From Candidatus Barnesiella excrementavium (GTDB lineage: Bacteria > Bacteroidota > Bacteroidia > Bacteroidales > Barnesiellaceae), in contig DXDM01000006.1 in NCBI GenBank assembly GCA_019115485.1, positions 1 to 64,000 of the forward strand: a DNA stretch of 64,000 nucleotides, written 5' to 3'. This document shows, one piece after another, positions 16,460 through 26,216 of this stretch (position 1 is its first letter; each line of letters begins with the position of its first letter). The translations under genes and the position numbers were made by a program. The notes under the pieces were generated by a model, which searched no databases, was not told the DNA's origin, and saw only the letters and a program-made list of their open reading frames with translations.

Positions 16460-17083
16460 ATGAGTCTGTTCCCGTTTTCCATACGTCCCGGCCGCCTGGT
16501 GCTCTATCTCCTGCTCGGTCTCACGGCAGTGACGACATGTCACTCCTGCCGCCGCCAGTATACGCCGAAGCCCGACGCCTACTTCCGCATCGACCCTTAT
16601 GCCGAGACCTACCGGCGCACCACCCTGCCGGGGCCCCGCCTCTCGTTCGAGATTCCCGAGGGGACGACCGAGACACTCGACCCCGACTCGACCCATCGCC
16701 ACGACGGCGTACAGTGGCTCAACATACGGTTCCCACGCTACCGGGCTACCCTCTATTGCAGCTACCACCCTCTGCGGGGCAACCTCGACCGACTGACCGA
16801 CGAAAGCCGCGAACTGGTCTACCGCCAGAGTATCCGCCCCGATGTCGTGCAGGCGAGTCACTACGAAAACGACAGCTTGAAGATTTATGCCACTCTCTAC
16901 GACCTCTCGGCCGAGAGTGCCACACCGTTGCAATTTATCGTAACCGACAGCACCCGATACCTGTTGCGGGGAGCCCTCTATTTCGACGAACCGGGTAAGA
17001 GCGACTCCATCGCCCCCGTCGTCGACGACCTGTCGAAACACATCGTCCACCTCATCGAAAGCATAGAAACCCCCGCCCGATAG
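16460..17083 (+). CDS. gldD: Gliding-motility lipoprotein GldD
   Basis: The 207-residue protein has an N-terminal signal with CHSC at residues 30-33, so lipidation at Cys33 is likely. Then come the family-type segments YTPKPDAYFRID, LPGPRLSFEIPEGT and WLNIRFPRYRATLYCSY, and further on YFDEPGKSDSIAPVVDDLSKHIVHLIES. GldD is required for gliding in Flavobacterium; its biochemical role is unknown. It is paired with gldE upstream and a phosphopantetheinyl transferase 2 bp downstream, so the three are probably cotranscribed. Confidence 0.88.
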   Translation: MSLFPFSIRPGRLVLYLLLGLTAVTTCHSCRRQYTPKPDAYFRIDPYAETYRRTTLPGPRLSFEIPEGTTETLDPDSTHRHDGVQWLNIRFPRYRATLYCSYHPLRGNLDRLTDESRELVYRQSIRPDVVQASHYENDSLKIYATLYDLSAESATPLQFIVTDSTRYLLRGALYFDEPGKSDSIAPVVDDLSKHIVHLIESIETPAR

Positions 17084-17085
17084 CC

Positions 17086-17733
17086 ATGCCGTTTCACACC
17101 TTCATATCGACCCCGACCGATGCCCGCATCGCCCTGTGGCACCTCACCGAAACGGAAGCAGCTCTGGCGTCCCTGCTCGGCGACGAGGTGTACAGACAAC
17201 TGTCGAGCCAGGGCCTGTCGCCCAAACGGTTCTGCGAGCAGGCGGCCACCCGGCTGTTGCTGGACCACCTCGACGAGACCCGCGGGGGTATCCTGGGCCA
17301 CACGACCGAGGGGCAGCCCTATCTGACCGATCGTCCCGGGCACCTCTCCATCTCGCACACCCGACAATGGATAGCCGTCGCCTGGCACCCCACATGCCCC
17401 GTGGGAATAGACATCGAGCGGCTGGGCGCCCGGGTAGAACGCGTAGCCGCTCGAGTATTCAACGAAAATGAATTGCAGGCACACTCCGACCCGCCCCACT
17501 CGCACACCTTGTGGCTGCACCTGTGCTGGTCGGCCAAGGAGGCGCTCTTCAAGGCGATGCCTGAGGCGGGGGTGGACTTTCGCACACAGCTGCACGTCAC
17601 ACCGCCCCACACGCTCAACCACAAAGGACTCTTTACCGCCGTCGAAAGCCGCACATCGGCCCACGACCGCTACACCCTGTGGTATGCCACCCACGACGAG
17701 TGGGTGATGGTCTGCGCCACTCCCTTACCGTAA
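17086..17733 (+). CDS. 4'-phosphopantetheinyl transferase superfamily protein
   Basis: Transfers phosphopantetheine from CoA to a carrier-protein serine. The 215-residue (Sfp-type) length fits. Metal and catalytic motifs are GIDIERLG near residue 107 and WSAKEALFKA near residue 149; ISHTRQW supplies the conserved histidine. The carrier protein is not in the window; fatty-acid or aryl-polyene/flexirubin type carriers are possibilities, not shown. The 3' end overlaps the convergent HMA gene by 9 bp. Confidence 0.9.
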   Translation: MPFHTFISTPTDARIALWHLTETEAALASLLGDEVYRQLSSQGLSPKRFCEQAATRLLLDHLDETRGGILGHTTEGQPYLTDRPGHLSISHTRQWIAVAWHPTCPVGIDIERLGARVERVAARVFNENELQAHSDPPHSHTLWLHLCWSAKEALFKAMPEAGVDFRTQLHVTPPHTLNHKGLFTAVESRTSAHDRYTLWYATHDEWVMVCATPLP

Positions 17734-17925
17734 TTCGGCCTTGAAGCCGGCCGCACGCACGGCATCGACCACCCGCTCGGCAGGCACGTCGGCATTGACG
17801 GTCAGCAATTTATCGGGAGTAGACAAATCGAGGCTCCACTGATCGGGCGTGAGAAACTGATTCAACTGTTCGCCAATCTTGGCTACACAACCGGCACATT
17901 TGGCCGAAGTCTTTACTTGTATCAT
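17725..17925 (-). CDS. Heavy-metal-associated (HMA) domain protein, CopZ-like
   Basis: Small (66-residue) cytoplasmic copper carrier candidate. It has a KCAGCVAKIGEQL motif with C10 and C13 as the CxxC metal site, and the ferredoxin-like beta-alpha-beta layout. The usual M-x-C-x-x-C methionine is replaced: the residues before the first cysteine are SAK. It lies 27 bp downstream of copA on the same strand, so it is likely cotranscribed and hands Cu(I) to the ATPase. Confidence 0.85.
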   Translation of the reverse strand: MIQVKTSAKCAGCVAKIGEQLNQFLTPDQWSLDLSTPDKLLTVNADVPAERVVDAVRAAGFKAELR

Positions 17926-17952
17926 CTTTATTTGGTTTTAAATCGATTCTTC

Positions 17953-20109
17953 TTATCGTAACCGCAAACTGTTGAGTACCACCGATACCGAGCTGAACGC
18001 CATGGCCGCACTGGCCCACATGGGGGTGAGCAACAGCCCGACGGGATAGAGCACACCGGCCGCCACGGGGATACACACCACGTTGTAACCGAAGGCCCAG
18101 AACAGATTCTCGCGAATAATCCGCACCGTCCGGCGCGACAGGGTCACCGCCCGGGACAACAACAGCAGGTCGGAGTTCATCAAGGTCACCATGGCCACGT
18201 CCATGGCCACATCGGTACCCTTGCCCATGGCCACGCTCACGTCGGCCCGGGCCAGCGCCTGCGAGTCGTTGATGCCGTCGCCCACCATGGCCACACACTT
18301 GCCGGCCTGTTGCAGCTCGGCCACAAAGCGCTCCTTGTCGTCGGGCAACACGCCCCACCGGTAGTGGTCGATACCGGCCGCCCGAGCCACCTCGGCTGCG
18401 GTCGACTCCTTGTCGCCGGTGAGCATATAGACCTCGATGCCGCAGCGTTTCAACTGCTCCACCGCCTCGCGCGAGGTAGTCTTCAAGGCATCTTTCACCT
18501 CGAAGAGGGCCAACAGCTCCCGGTCGTTCCCGAAATAGACGGTATATCCATCGGGCACCGAAACACCCGGCAGGCGCTCTTCGGCCAAAGCACGATTGCC
18601 CACCCAGAAGGTGGTCCCGCCGCTGGTGCAGGTCACCCCGCGCCCCGTGAAGCTCTCAAAGTCGGCCAGGTCGTCGGCCGGGCGATAGCCCCGCTGCCGC
18701 AACGTATCGGCCAAGGCCAGAGCCAGCGGGTGTTCCGACCGCGTCTCGGCGGCCAGCAATACGGGGGCAAACTGCTCGAAGTCGGGAAAGAGCTGCTCGT
18801 CGACTACCTGCGGGTGCCCCTCGGTGAGGGTCCCCGTCTTATCGAGGACAACGGCATTGACCCGACACATGTTTTCCAGGGCAAACGCATCTTTAATGAG
18901 AATATGTTGCTGTGCCGCCTTGCCTATCCCCACCGTCAAAGCCGTTGGGGTAGCCAGTCCGAGGGCACAGGGGCAGGCGATTACCAGCACCGAGACGGCA
19001 CTCAACAAAGCGTAGGGGAACATGCCCCACCCGGCCACGGCCACCCAGACAATAAAGGTGAGTATGGCCAGTGCAATAACCGTGGGAACAAAGACGGCCG
19101 ACACCTTATCGACAATACCCTGCACGGGTGCCTTGCTTCCCTGAGCTTCGCGCACCATGCGCACCATGCGCGAGAGCACCGTATCGGCGCCCGAAGCCTC
19201 GACCCGTATCAGGAAAGCTCCCCGCTGGTTGAGGGTCCCGGCCAGCACCCGGTCGCCGGGTTGCTTGGCCACCGCCTCCGACTCGCCGCTAATCATACTC
19301 TCGTCGACATACGACGACCCTTCGAGCAACACGCCGTCGACCGGAATCTTCTCGCCGGGACGCACACTCACCCGATTGCCGGGACGCAGCATGCCGATAG
19401 GCACATCGCGCTCCTCGCCGCTCTCGTCGACCAGGCGGGCCGTCTTGGGTTGCAGCCCCATGAGCGAGCGAATCGAGGCCGACGTGCTCTGCTTGGCCCG
19501 GGCTTCGAGCAACTTACCCGAGAGGACAAAGGCGATAATCATCGCCACCGATTCGTAGTAGACGTGGGGAACCAGCCCCAGCGACTCCCAAAAGCGGGGA
19601 TAGAGGGTTGTGAACAGGCTGAAAACAAACGACACGGCGGTACTGAGCATGACCAGCGTGTCCATGTTGGCACGCCCCTTTCGGGCGGCCTTCCAGCCCG
19701 AGGTATAGAACGAGCGGCCCAGATAGAGCACCGGCAAGGTGAGTACCATCAAAAGCCACATCAACCCAATCGGAGGCTCGTGGAAACACATCGAAAGCAC
19801 CATCACCGGGATACCGAAAATCCAGGCTCCCGCGGTGCGGCGTTTCAACGCAACATAGTGCCGGTGCTCGGCATCGGCGGCATCGGCCTCGGCATTCTCC
19901 GAGATAACCAAATCGTATCCAGCCGCCTGCACGGCCGCCTGCATATCCTTCAACGAAATTTTCCTGGAATCATAAACCACCTGCAAGGTGTTGGCCGAGA
20001 AGTTGACCGTAGCCTCGGCCACCCCCGGCAATTCTCTCACGGTCTTCTCGACCGTAGCCGCGCACACGGCGCAACTCATCTCCAAAACGGGTATTACTTG
20101 CTTTTCCAT
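17953..20109 (-). CDS. copA: Copper-exporting P-type ATPase CopA
   Basis: P1B-type ATPase that exports Cu(I) across the inner membrane. In 718 residues: one N-terminal HMA domain with MSCAVC (C13, C16), eight predicted membrane segments, and GEKIPVDG and SGESEAV in the actuator region. C379-P-C381 forms the membrane copper site, with DKTGT phosphorylated at D423, SEHPLA in the nucleotide domain, and [13 protein letters not shown] see no clear -7 element directly before it, so it may be read through from the bactofilin gene 77 bp upstream. Confidence 0.96.
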   Translation of the reverse strand: MEKQVIPVLEMSCAVCAATVEKTVRELPGVAEATVNFSANTLQVVYDSRKISLKDMQAAVQAAGYDLVISENAEADAADAEHRHYVALKRRTAGAWIFGIPVMVLSMCFHEPPIGLMWLLMVLTLPVLYLGRSFYTSGWKAARKGRANMDTLVMLSTAVSFVFSLFTTLYPRFWESLGLVPHVYYESVAMIIAFVLSGKLLEARAKQSTSASIRSLMGLQPKTARLVDESGEERDVPIGMLRPGNRVSVRPGEKIPVDGVLLEGSSYVDESMISGESEAVAKQPGDRVLAGTLNQRGAFLIRVEASGADTVLSRMVRMVREAQGSKAPVQGIVDKVSAVFVPTVIALAILTFIVWVAVAGWGMFPYALLSAVSVLVIACPCALGLATPTALTVGIGKAAQQHILIKDAFALENMCRVNAVVLDKTGTLTEGHPQVVDEQLFPDFEQFAPVLLAAETRSEHPLALALADTLRQRGYRPADDLADFESFTGRGVTCTSGGTTFWVGNRALAEERLPGVSVPDGYTVYFGNDRELLALFEVKDALKTTSREAVEQLKRCGIEVYMLTGDKESTAAEVARAAGIDHYRWGVLPDDKERFVAELQQAGKCVAMVGDGINDSQALARADVSVAMGKGTDVAMDVAMVTLMNSDLLLLSRAVTLSRRTVRIIRENLFWAFGYNVVCIPVAAGVLYPVGLLLTPMWASAAMAFSSVSVVLNSLRLR

Positions 20110-20186
20110 ACGTTTTTCCTTTCGGTCAGACTCTTAACACCCTACGACCGGTTTTTGCTCACCGGTCACGACAATCGCCCTACGGG

Positions 20187-20552
20187 TCAAGCCTCGCCGC
20201 TCTCGTCGAGCGGTTGCTGCATGGTACATTTGCCATTCAACACGGCTCCCGGCTCTATGGCCAGGCGCCGGACCTGTATGTCGCCTTCAAGCGACGAGGT
20301 GGCTTTCAGCACCAGCATCTCGGCCACCATCACGTTGCCGGTTACACTCCCCACCACCTCGGCATTCACCGCCACGATATCGCCGACCACCCGGCCGGTC
20401 TCTCCGATCACGACCTTGCCCTGGCATTCCAACCGGCCTTCGAGCGTACCGTCGATGCGAATATCCTTTTGCGAAACAATTTTGCCTACAATGGTAGTCT
20501 CTGCGGTGAGCGCATTGTGCGCCATACCCGAAAAAGTATTCTCCTTTGCCAT
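20187..20552 (-). CDS. Bactofilin (polymer-forming cytoskeletal protein)
   Basis: The 121-residue protein has one bactofilin (DUF583) domain. The right-handed beta-helix repeats appear as I-x-G-x-x-x-G pieces: IVSQKDIRIDGTLEGRLECQGKVVIGETGRVVGDIVA, VVGSVTGNVMVAEMLVLKATSSLEGDI. It should self-assemble into filaments without nucleotide and place envelope proteins in the cell. A short acidic tail ends the protein. The promoter at 20642-20649 is on the same strand. Confidence 0.92.
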   Translation of the reverse strand: MAKENTFSGMAHNALTAETTIVGKIVSQKDIRIDGTLEGRLECQGKVVIGETGRVVGDIVAVNAEVVGSVTGNVMVAEMLVLKATSSLEGDIQVRRLAIEPGAVLNGKCTMQQPLDESGEA

Positions 20553-20641
20553 ATCTGCATCTTGTTTTTATATCCACAAGGCAATGCCAACCGCCTTCGA
20601 GTTGCGCCTGCCCAGGTGAGAGTCTATTTTTACATCTCGTG

Positions 20642-20649
20642 CAAAAGTA
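20642..20649 (-). promoter_or_regulatory. Bactofilin gene promoter, -7 element
   Basis: On the minus strand TACTTTTG, exact to TAnnTTTG, 89 bp before the bactofilin ATG. Confidence 0.6.
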
Positions 20650-20800
20650 GAAAGAATCTCCTGAAATAAGCGCATCGAGTCTGATAATCATTGTAAAAAG
20701 AGGTAATAATATTTTCACTGCGCACGACCAAGCGGGAAACGATGGCCGAGAAAAATAAAAAAGAGAGCTCCCGCAAGGAACGGCATCGCCCGATTCTTTA

Positions 20801-20808
20801 TACCTTTG
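20801..20808 (+). promoter_or_regulatory. MATE gene promoter, -7 element
   Basis: TACCTTTG, exact to TAnnTTTG, 26 bp before the ATG at 20835. It lies inside the longer open frame from 20742, which argues against that longer start. Confidence 0.6.
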
Positions 20809-20834
20809 TCCCCGACTTAACCCCGAGCGCAATC

Positions 20835-22214
20835 ATGTCGAACCCACACCTGAACCTTACCGAAGGGAGCATTACCGGGACCCTGCTGCGGTTCACCCTG
20901 CCCATGATGGCCGGAGCCCTGTTGCAGCAATGCTACAACATGGCCGACACCCTCATCGTGGGACAGTTTATCGGTCCCGCGGCATTGGCGGCCGTAGGGT
21001 CGGCCTATACGCTCATGGTCTTTCTCTGCTCCATTCTGCTGGGGCTCTCGCTGGGCAGCAGCACGGTCTTCTCCCAACAATATGGCCGGGGCGACCTCCC
21101 GGCCCTGCGCCACAGTACTTATGTGGCCTTTGTCCTGATTCTGGCCATTACCCTCGCACTCAACCTGGCCGCATTCCTCGCGCTCGACCCCATACTGCGG
21201 TTCCTGCAAGTACCGGCCGATGTCTATCCACTCATGCGTGACTATCTGTGGATTATCTTTTGGGGTATTCTCTTTACCTTTATCTATAACTTCTATGCCG
21301 CCCTGCTGCGTGCCGTAGGCGACTCGGTGACTCCGTTGTGGTTTCTCTCGCTGTCGGTCGTCCTCAATATCGGGCTCGACCTCTTCTTTATCCTGATTCT
21401 GCACTGGGGCATACAAGGGGCTGCCGCAGCGACCGTCATCGCCCAGGGTGCTGCCGCACTGGGCATAATCCTCTATACTCACCGCAAGCGCCCCGAACTG
21501 AGAATCGGCCGCAGCGACCTCTATTTCGACCGGGCTACGCTGAAAGAGATTACCGCCTTCTCGACTCTCACCTGCGTACAACAGTCGGTGATGAATCTGG
21601 GTATTCTGCTGGTACAGGGATTGGTCAACAGCTTCGGTACCGTGGTGATGGCCGCCTTTGCCGCCGCCGTCAAGATAGACTCCTTCGCCTATATGCCGGT
21701 ACAGGAGTTCGGCAATGCCTTCTCGACCTTCGTGGCCCAAAACTTCGGCGCCCGCAAACGGCAACGTATTCGCCGGGGCATACGCCAGGCACTACTCATC
21801 ACCTGCCTCTTCTCCTTCACCGTTTCGCTGCTGATATTCCTTTTTGCCGAGCCCCTCATGCTCATCTTCGTCAAACCCGAGGAGCAGGCGATTATACAAA
21901 TCGGAGCCCAGTATCTGCGCATCGAAGGGAGCTTCTACGCCCTCATCGGCATTCTCTTTCTGTTCTATGGGTACTACCGGTCGATGCGATGGCCGGGCAT
22001 GTCGGTCATACTCACCGTGCTGTCGCTGGGCACACGGGTAGCCTTGTCCTATGTTCTGGCTTCGCTGCCGTCGATAGGCGTCATCGGCATCTGGTGGTCG
22101 ATACCTATCGGTTGGTTCATCGCCGACCTTGTTGGATTCGTCTACTATCGGATTTCGTCACCGCGCCTCTATCGAGCCATGGAGTTTCCTGCCCACGCCC
22201 CATGCCGGCGGTGA
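20835..22214 (+). CDS. MATE family multidrug efflux transporter
   Basis: Cation- or proton-driven exporter of the inner membrane. The 459-residue protein has about 12 hydrophobic segments and the MATE start GSITGTLLRFTLPMMAGALLQQCYNMADTLIVGQFIG. The second half repeats the fold from about residue 240 (LKEITAFSTLTCVQQSVMNLG). Substrate is unknown. ATG 20835 was chosen from the promoter and from family N-termini. It is convergent with glpR, 44 bp apart, with no clear terminator between. Confidence 0.92.
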   Translation: MSNPHLNLTEGSITGTLLRFTLPMMAGALLQQCYNMADTLIVGQFIGPAALAAVGSAYTLMVFLCSILLGLSLGSSTVFSQQYGRGDLPALRHSTYVAFVLILAITLALNLAAFLALDPILRFLQVPADVYPLMRDYLWIIFWGILFTFIYNFYAALLRAVGDSVTPLWFLSLSVVLNIGLDLFFILILHWGIQGAAAATVIAQGAAALGIILYTHRKRPELRIGRSDLYFDRATLKEITAFSTLTCVQQSVMNLGILLVQGLVNSFGTVVMAAFAAAVKIDSFAYMPVQEFGNAFSTFVAQNFGARKRQRIRRGIRQALLITCLFSFTVSLLIFLFAEPLMLIFVKPEEQAIIQIGAQYLRIEGSFYALIGILFLFYGYYRSMRWPGMSVILTVLSLGTRVALSYVLASLPSIGVIGIWWSIPIGWFIADLVGFVYYRISSPRLYRAMEFPAHAPCRR

Positions 22215-22258
22215 CCGGTTCTATATATATAATAATGTGGAATCCTCTCAACCATCAA

Positions 22259-23053
22259 TCAACTGCGGCCGGAGGGTATTGGCACCGGAGCGTCGGCAAT
22301 GGTCAGGACGATACCCATCTCTTCGATGCGTTTGGCAATCGCCGGCGAAACCTTCGAGTCGGTGATAATCTGGTCGACGTCCTCCATGTCGGAAATCTTA
22401 CTGAAACCACGCCGCCCGAACTTCGACGAATCGGCCAGCACAATGGTCTTCTGAGCCGTCCGCATCATCACCCGGTTGAGACTCGCCTCCATCATATCGG
22501 TTGTCGTAATTCCGAAATCCAGGTCGATACCGTCGACCCCCAGAAAAAGTTTGCTGCACGAAAAGTCGGCAAGTGCCGCCTCGGCATACTTGCCCACTAC
22601 CGACAGACTGCTGTGCCGCAAGATACCTCCCAACTCGATAATGTCGATATTGCGATCTTTCGACAAGATAATGGCAACCTGCAACGATGCGGTAATCACG
22701 GTGAGCTTGTCGGTCGTCTGGATACAGCGGGCCAAAGCGTGCATGGTCGTTCCCGAAGCAATCAAGATGGAGTCCTTTTTCGTAATTAAACTCGCAGCTT
22801 GCATACCGATAAGTCTTTTCTCTTCGGTATAAAACTTTTCCTTTTCGTTTACGTTTCGGTCGTTGATATATGGATTAATCAAAATTGCCTTCCCATGATT
22901 CCGATAGAGTTTTTTCTCCTTCTCCAAATCGGTCAAATCCTTTCGTATCGTAACCGACGAAACATTCAAATGCTCGGCCAGATCGGTAACCAGTATGGAA
23001 TTATGTTGCATCAACAACTCCAAGATAATGGAATGTCTTTCTTCTTTCGTCAT
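22259..23053 (-). CDS. glpR: DeoR-family regulator, GlpR-like
   Basis: Transcription factor divergent from the glp genes, so a likely glycerol-3-phosphate-responsive repressor. The 264-residue protein has an N-terminal DeoR helix-turn-helix (residues 1-57; ILVTDLAEHLNVSSVTIRKDLTDLEKEKKLYRNHGKA) and a C-terminal DeoR sensor domain with IASGTTMHALARCIQ and LFLGVDGIDLDFGITTTD. The effector is inferred from context only. A candidate operator brackets the glpA -7 element, and a TTCGTATC copy also lies inside this gene (22942-22949). Confidence 0.85.
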   Translation of the reverse strand: MTKEERHSIILELLMQHNSILVTDLAEHLNVSSVTIRKDLTDLEKEKKLYRNHGKAILINPYINDRNVNEKEKFYTEEKRLIGMQAASLITKKDSILIASGTTMHALARCIQTTDKLTVITASLQVAIILSKDRNIDIIELGGILRHSSLSVVGKYAEAALADFSCSKLFLGVDGIDLDFGITTTDMMEASLNRVMMRTAQKTIVLADSSKFGRRGFSKISDMEDVDQIITDSKVSPAIAKRIEEMGIVLTIADAPVPIPSGRS

Positions 23054-23266
23054 AAAAGTACAATAGTTTGTATTATTAATGCAAGTTAGTTCATTTTTAA
23101 AGAAATAAAGGTCTGTTTTTTGTTAAAAGAACTGAATCTATCAATCCTTTAAACACGTATTATTCTATGCTTCGGTACACAAATTCACAATCAGGGATTA
23201 AAAATAATTTTTTCGCTTTGAAAAGATATTACATTCCAATTACAAAAAAATTGCACAAAAATTTCA

Positions 23267-23305
23267 TTCGTATCAAAAAACTATATATATTTGTTGCGAT
23301 ACGAA
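23267..23305 (+). promoter_or_regulatory. glpA promoter with inverted-repeat operator
   Basis: The -7 element TATATTTG is at 23286-23293, 58 bp before the glpA ATG. It is bracketed by a perfect 8-bp inverted repeat, TTCGTATC (23267-23274) and GATACGAA (23298-23305), centres 31 bp apart, about three helical turns. This fits cooperative binding by a dimeric DeoR-type repressor. The rest of the 298-bp glpR-glpA gap is very AT-rich with no gene. Confidence 0.6.
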
Positions 23306-23351
23306 ACAACGAAGGTTTTATATCAATAAACAAAGGACAATATAAATTACC

Positions 23352-24971
23352 ATGAATCTCAACGGCAAAAGCAATGAGTTTGATGTCATCATCATCGGAG
23401 GTGGCATTACAGGAGCAGGCACAGCGAGAGACTGCTCCCTGCGAGGTATGAGAGTCTTGCTATTGGAGCGCTTCGATTTCGCTGCGGGAGCAACCGGTCG
23501 CAACCATGGTTTACTGCACAGCGGTGCCCGCTATGCCGTCACCGACAAGGAATCGGCCTCGGAATGCATCAAGGAGAACATGATACTCCGAAAGATTGCC
23601 CGGCATTGTGTCGAAGAGAACAACGGGCTGTTTATCTCTCTGCCCGAAGACGATATAAACTTCCAATCCAAATTTGTCGAATCGTGTCATGAAGCCGGCA
23701 TCGATGCCCAGATTATCGACCCGGCCGAGGCCCGTCGCATGGAACCTTCGGTCAACCCCAACCTGATCGGGGCCGTCAAGGTACCCGACGGTTCGGTCGA
23801 CCCCTTCCGGCTTACCCTGGCCAACATTATCGACGCCAAAGCCCACGGTGCCCAGATACGGGTCTACCACGAAGTGACGGCCCTCATCAAGGAACAGTGT
23901 CGCGTGATAGGGGTCACCGCCTGGGACCACAAGAAAAAAGAGTCGACCAACTACTACGCCCCGCTCACCATCAACGCCGGTGGTATCTGGGGTCACAACA
24001 TTGCCAAGATGGCCGGAATCGAAGTGGGCATGTACCCCGCCAAGGGTTCGCTGCTCATCTTCGGACACCGGGTCAACAACGTCGTGCTCAACCGTTGCCG
24101 CAAGCCGGCCGATGCCGACATCTTGGTACCCGGCGACACCATCTGCCTCATCGGTACCACATCGAGCCACGTCGGGTTTGACGAGGTCGACGACATGCGG
24201 GTAACCTCGGAAGAGGTCGACCTGCTGTTGCGCGAAGGCGAGAAACTGGCTCCGGCTCTGGCTACCACGCGTATCCTGCGCGCCTATGCCGGTGTGCGCC
24301 CGCTGGTAGCTGCCGACAACGACCCCACGGGCCGGAACATCAGCCGAGGCATCGTACTGCTCGACCACGAGACTCGCGACGGAGTGGCCGGTTTCGCCAC
24401 CATCACGGGAGGCAAACTGATGACCTACCGACTGATGGCCGAGAAGGCTACCGACCTGGCCTGTGCCAAACTGGGTATCGACAAACCCTGCACGACCATG
24501 AACGAGCCCCTGCCCGGATCCCGGGACGAAGAGCCTGAGCTGAAAGACAAGAAACACGCCGCCAGCCCCATCAGACGTTCGACCATCGGCCGTCACGGCG
24601 ACCTGGCTACCCGAATTTCCACAGACAACGAGATGGACAACAGCCTCGTGTGCGAATGCGAAGATGTGTCGGTGGGAGAGGTAAAATATGCCTTGAAAGA
24701 GCTCGACGTGCACAACATGGAGGACCTGCGCCACCGCACCCGCGTGGGCATGGGTACCTGCCAAGGCGAACTCTGCGCCTGCCGGGCCGCCGGTCTGCTA
24801 AGCGACGCACACAACTGCGCCCACCAGGCCAAAGCCGACCTGGCCCGATTCCTGAACGAACGCTGGAAAGGCATGTACCCCGTAGCCTGGGGCGAAGCCC
24901 TTCGGGAAGGCGAATACACCCAATGGGTCTACAAAGGATTATGTGGAATGAATAAAATGGAAGAGAAATGA
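23352..24971 (+). CDS. glpA: Anaerobic glycerol-3-phosphate dehydrogenase subunit A
   Basis: FAD-dependent catalytic subunit that oxidises glycerol-3-phosphate to dihydroxyacetone phosphate. In 539 residues: dinucleotide fold DVIIIGGGITGAGTARDCSLRGM (from residue 11), ATGRNHGLLHSGARY, and a C-terminal BFD-like [2Fe-2S] region with CECEDVSVGE and GTCQGELCACRAAGL. The final segment adds NERWKGMYPVAWGEALREGEY, as in GlpA. The stop codon overlaps the glpB start by four bases. Confidence 0.95.
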   Translation: MNLNGKSNEFDVIIIGGGITGAGTARDCSLRGMRVLLLERFDFAAGATGRNHGLLHSGARYAVTDKESASECIKENMILRKIARHCVEENNGLFISLPEDDINFQSKFVESCHEAGIDAQIIDPAEARRMEPSVNPNLIGAVKVPDGSVDPFRLTLANIIDAKAHGAQIRVYHEVTALIKEQCRVIGVTAWDHKKKESTNYYAPLTINAGGIWGHNIAKMAGIEVGMYPAKGSLLIFGHRVNNVVLNRCRKPADADILVPGDTICLIGTTSSHVGFDEVDDMRVTSEEVDLLLREGEKLAPALATTRILRAYAGVRPLVAADNDPTGRNISRGIVLLDHETRDGVAGFATITGGKLMTYRLMAEKATDLACAKLGIDKPCTTMNEPLPGSRDEEPELKDKKHAASPIRRSTIGRHGDLATRISTDNEMDNSLVCECEDVSVGEVKYALKELDVHNMEDLRHRTRVGMGTCQGELCACRAAGLLSDAHNCAHQAKADLARFLNERWKGMYPVAWGEALREGEYTQWVYKGLCGMNKMEEK

Positions 24972-26209
24972 AATTCGATACCGTAATTATTGGAGGAGGT
25001 TTGGCCGGTCTGACTTGTGGCATTCGCTTGCAGCAGGCAGGCACGAAATGTGCCATCGTATCGGCCGGACAGAGTGCGTTGCATTTTTCTTCGGGTTCAT
25101 TCGATTTGCTGAACGAACTGCCCGACGGTACTCCCGTAAGCAACCCCGAAGAGGCTGTGGCTCAACTCGACAAGAGCCACCCTTACGCCAAGATAGGCGA
25201 CCGCTTTACCCACTATGCCCAAGAGGCCAAACAGCTGCTCATCGCATCGGGCGTTGGGGTACACGGCGACTCGAAACACAATACCTATCGCATATCGCCC
25301 ATGGGAACGACCCTGCCCACCTGGCTCACGCTGGACGACTTCACCACGCTGGAATCGCCCGACGAGCTGAAAGGCAAAAAGATATTGCTGGTCAACATCA
25401 CCGGCTTCCTCGATTTCAACACCAAGTTCGTGGCCGACGCCTTCGAGACCGCCGGAGCCTCGTGCCAGATTGTCGCCATCTCGCTGCCCGAGTTTGAGCG
25501 GTTGCGCCAAAGTCCCACCGAGATGCGGTCGGCCAACATCGCCCGCGTCATGGAATCGGGAAGCGTACTCGAAACCTTTATCGCCCGGCTGCAAGAGAAG
25601 AGCAAAGGGTTCGACATCGTAGCCGTACCGGCCATCTTCGGGCTCGCGTCGTCACAGACGGTAAGCACACTGAAAAAACAACTCGACACCCCGGTGTACG
25701 TCATTCCCACCATGCCTCCCTCGGTTCCCGGCATACGCACCCAGCAACGGCTGCGCCACGTATTCGAGCAGGCCGGCGGATATTATATGCTGGGCGATAC
25801 CGTAGTCAATGCCGAGACGGGCGACAGCCGGGTATACAGCGTCTATACCGTGAACCACGGCGACATCGCCTTGCAGGCCGACCACTTCGTACTGGCTTCG
25901 GGCAGCTTTTTCAGCAACGGACTGTATGCCCTCATGGACCGGGTATTCGACCCCGTGTTCGACGCCGACGTCGAGTTTGACCCCAACCGCAACACGTGGT
26001 ACGACCCCTCGGTATTCGCCTCACAGCGCTACCGCACCTTCGGCGTCGCCACCGACGACCGGTTCCGGATAAAAATCCACGGGAAAACCCAGGAGAATGT
26101 ATATGCAATCGGCTCGGTTTTGAGCGGGTTCGACGCCCTGCAAGAGGGCTGCGGAGCCGGAGTATCCCTGTTGACTGCCCTGTATGTGGCCGATAACTTG
26201 AAAAAATAG
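24968..26209 (+). CDS. glpB: Anaerobic glycerol-3-phosphate dehydrogenase subunit B
   Basis: Second flavin subunit of the GlpABC complex. The 413-residue protein begins MKFDTVIIGGGLAGLTCGIRLQQAG, a dinucleotide-binding fold. It also has LHFSSGSFDLLNELPDG near residue 38 and, at the end, YAIGSVLSGFDALQEGCGAGVSLLTALYVAD, typical of GlpB. It is translationally coupled to glpA (ATGA overlap) and 7 bp from glpC. Confidence 0.94.
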   Translation: MKFDTVIIGGGLAGLTCGIRLQQAGTKCAIVSAGQSALHFSSGSFDLLNELPDGTPVSNPEEAVAQLDKSHPYAKIGDRFTHYAQEAKQLLIASGVGVHGDSKHNTYRISPMGTTLPTWLTLDDFTTLESPDELKGKKILLVNITGFLDFNTKFVADAFETAGASCQIVAISLPEFERLRQSPTEMRSANIARVMESGSVLETFIARLQEKSKGFDIVAVPAIFGLASSQTVSTLKKQLDTPVYVIPTMPPSVPGIRTQQRLRHVFEQAGGYYMLGDTVVNAETGDSRVYSVYTVNHGDIALQADHFVLASGSFFSNGLYALMDRVFDPVFDADVEFDPNRNTWYDPSVFASQRYRTFGVATDDRFRIKIHGKTQENVYAIGSVLSGFDALQEGCGAGVSLLTALYVADNLKK

Positions 26210-26216
26210 AGTAACG

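Noticed and set aside
18310-20619. A 769-codon open frame on the plus strand opposite copA, and similar long antisense frames opposite infB (52011-54626) and suf (48849-50999)
   Set aside because: They are mirror frames caused by the strong G/C third-base bias of real genes; the encoded proteins show no recognisable family and lie fully over well-supported genes.
20742-22214. A longer MATE protein starting at 20742
   Set aside because: The -7 element at 20801-20808 lies within the extra stretch and family members start near MSNPHLNLTEGS.
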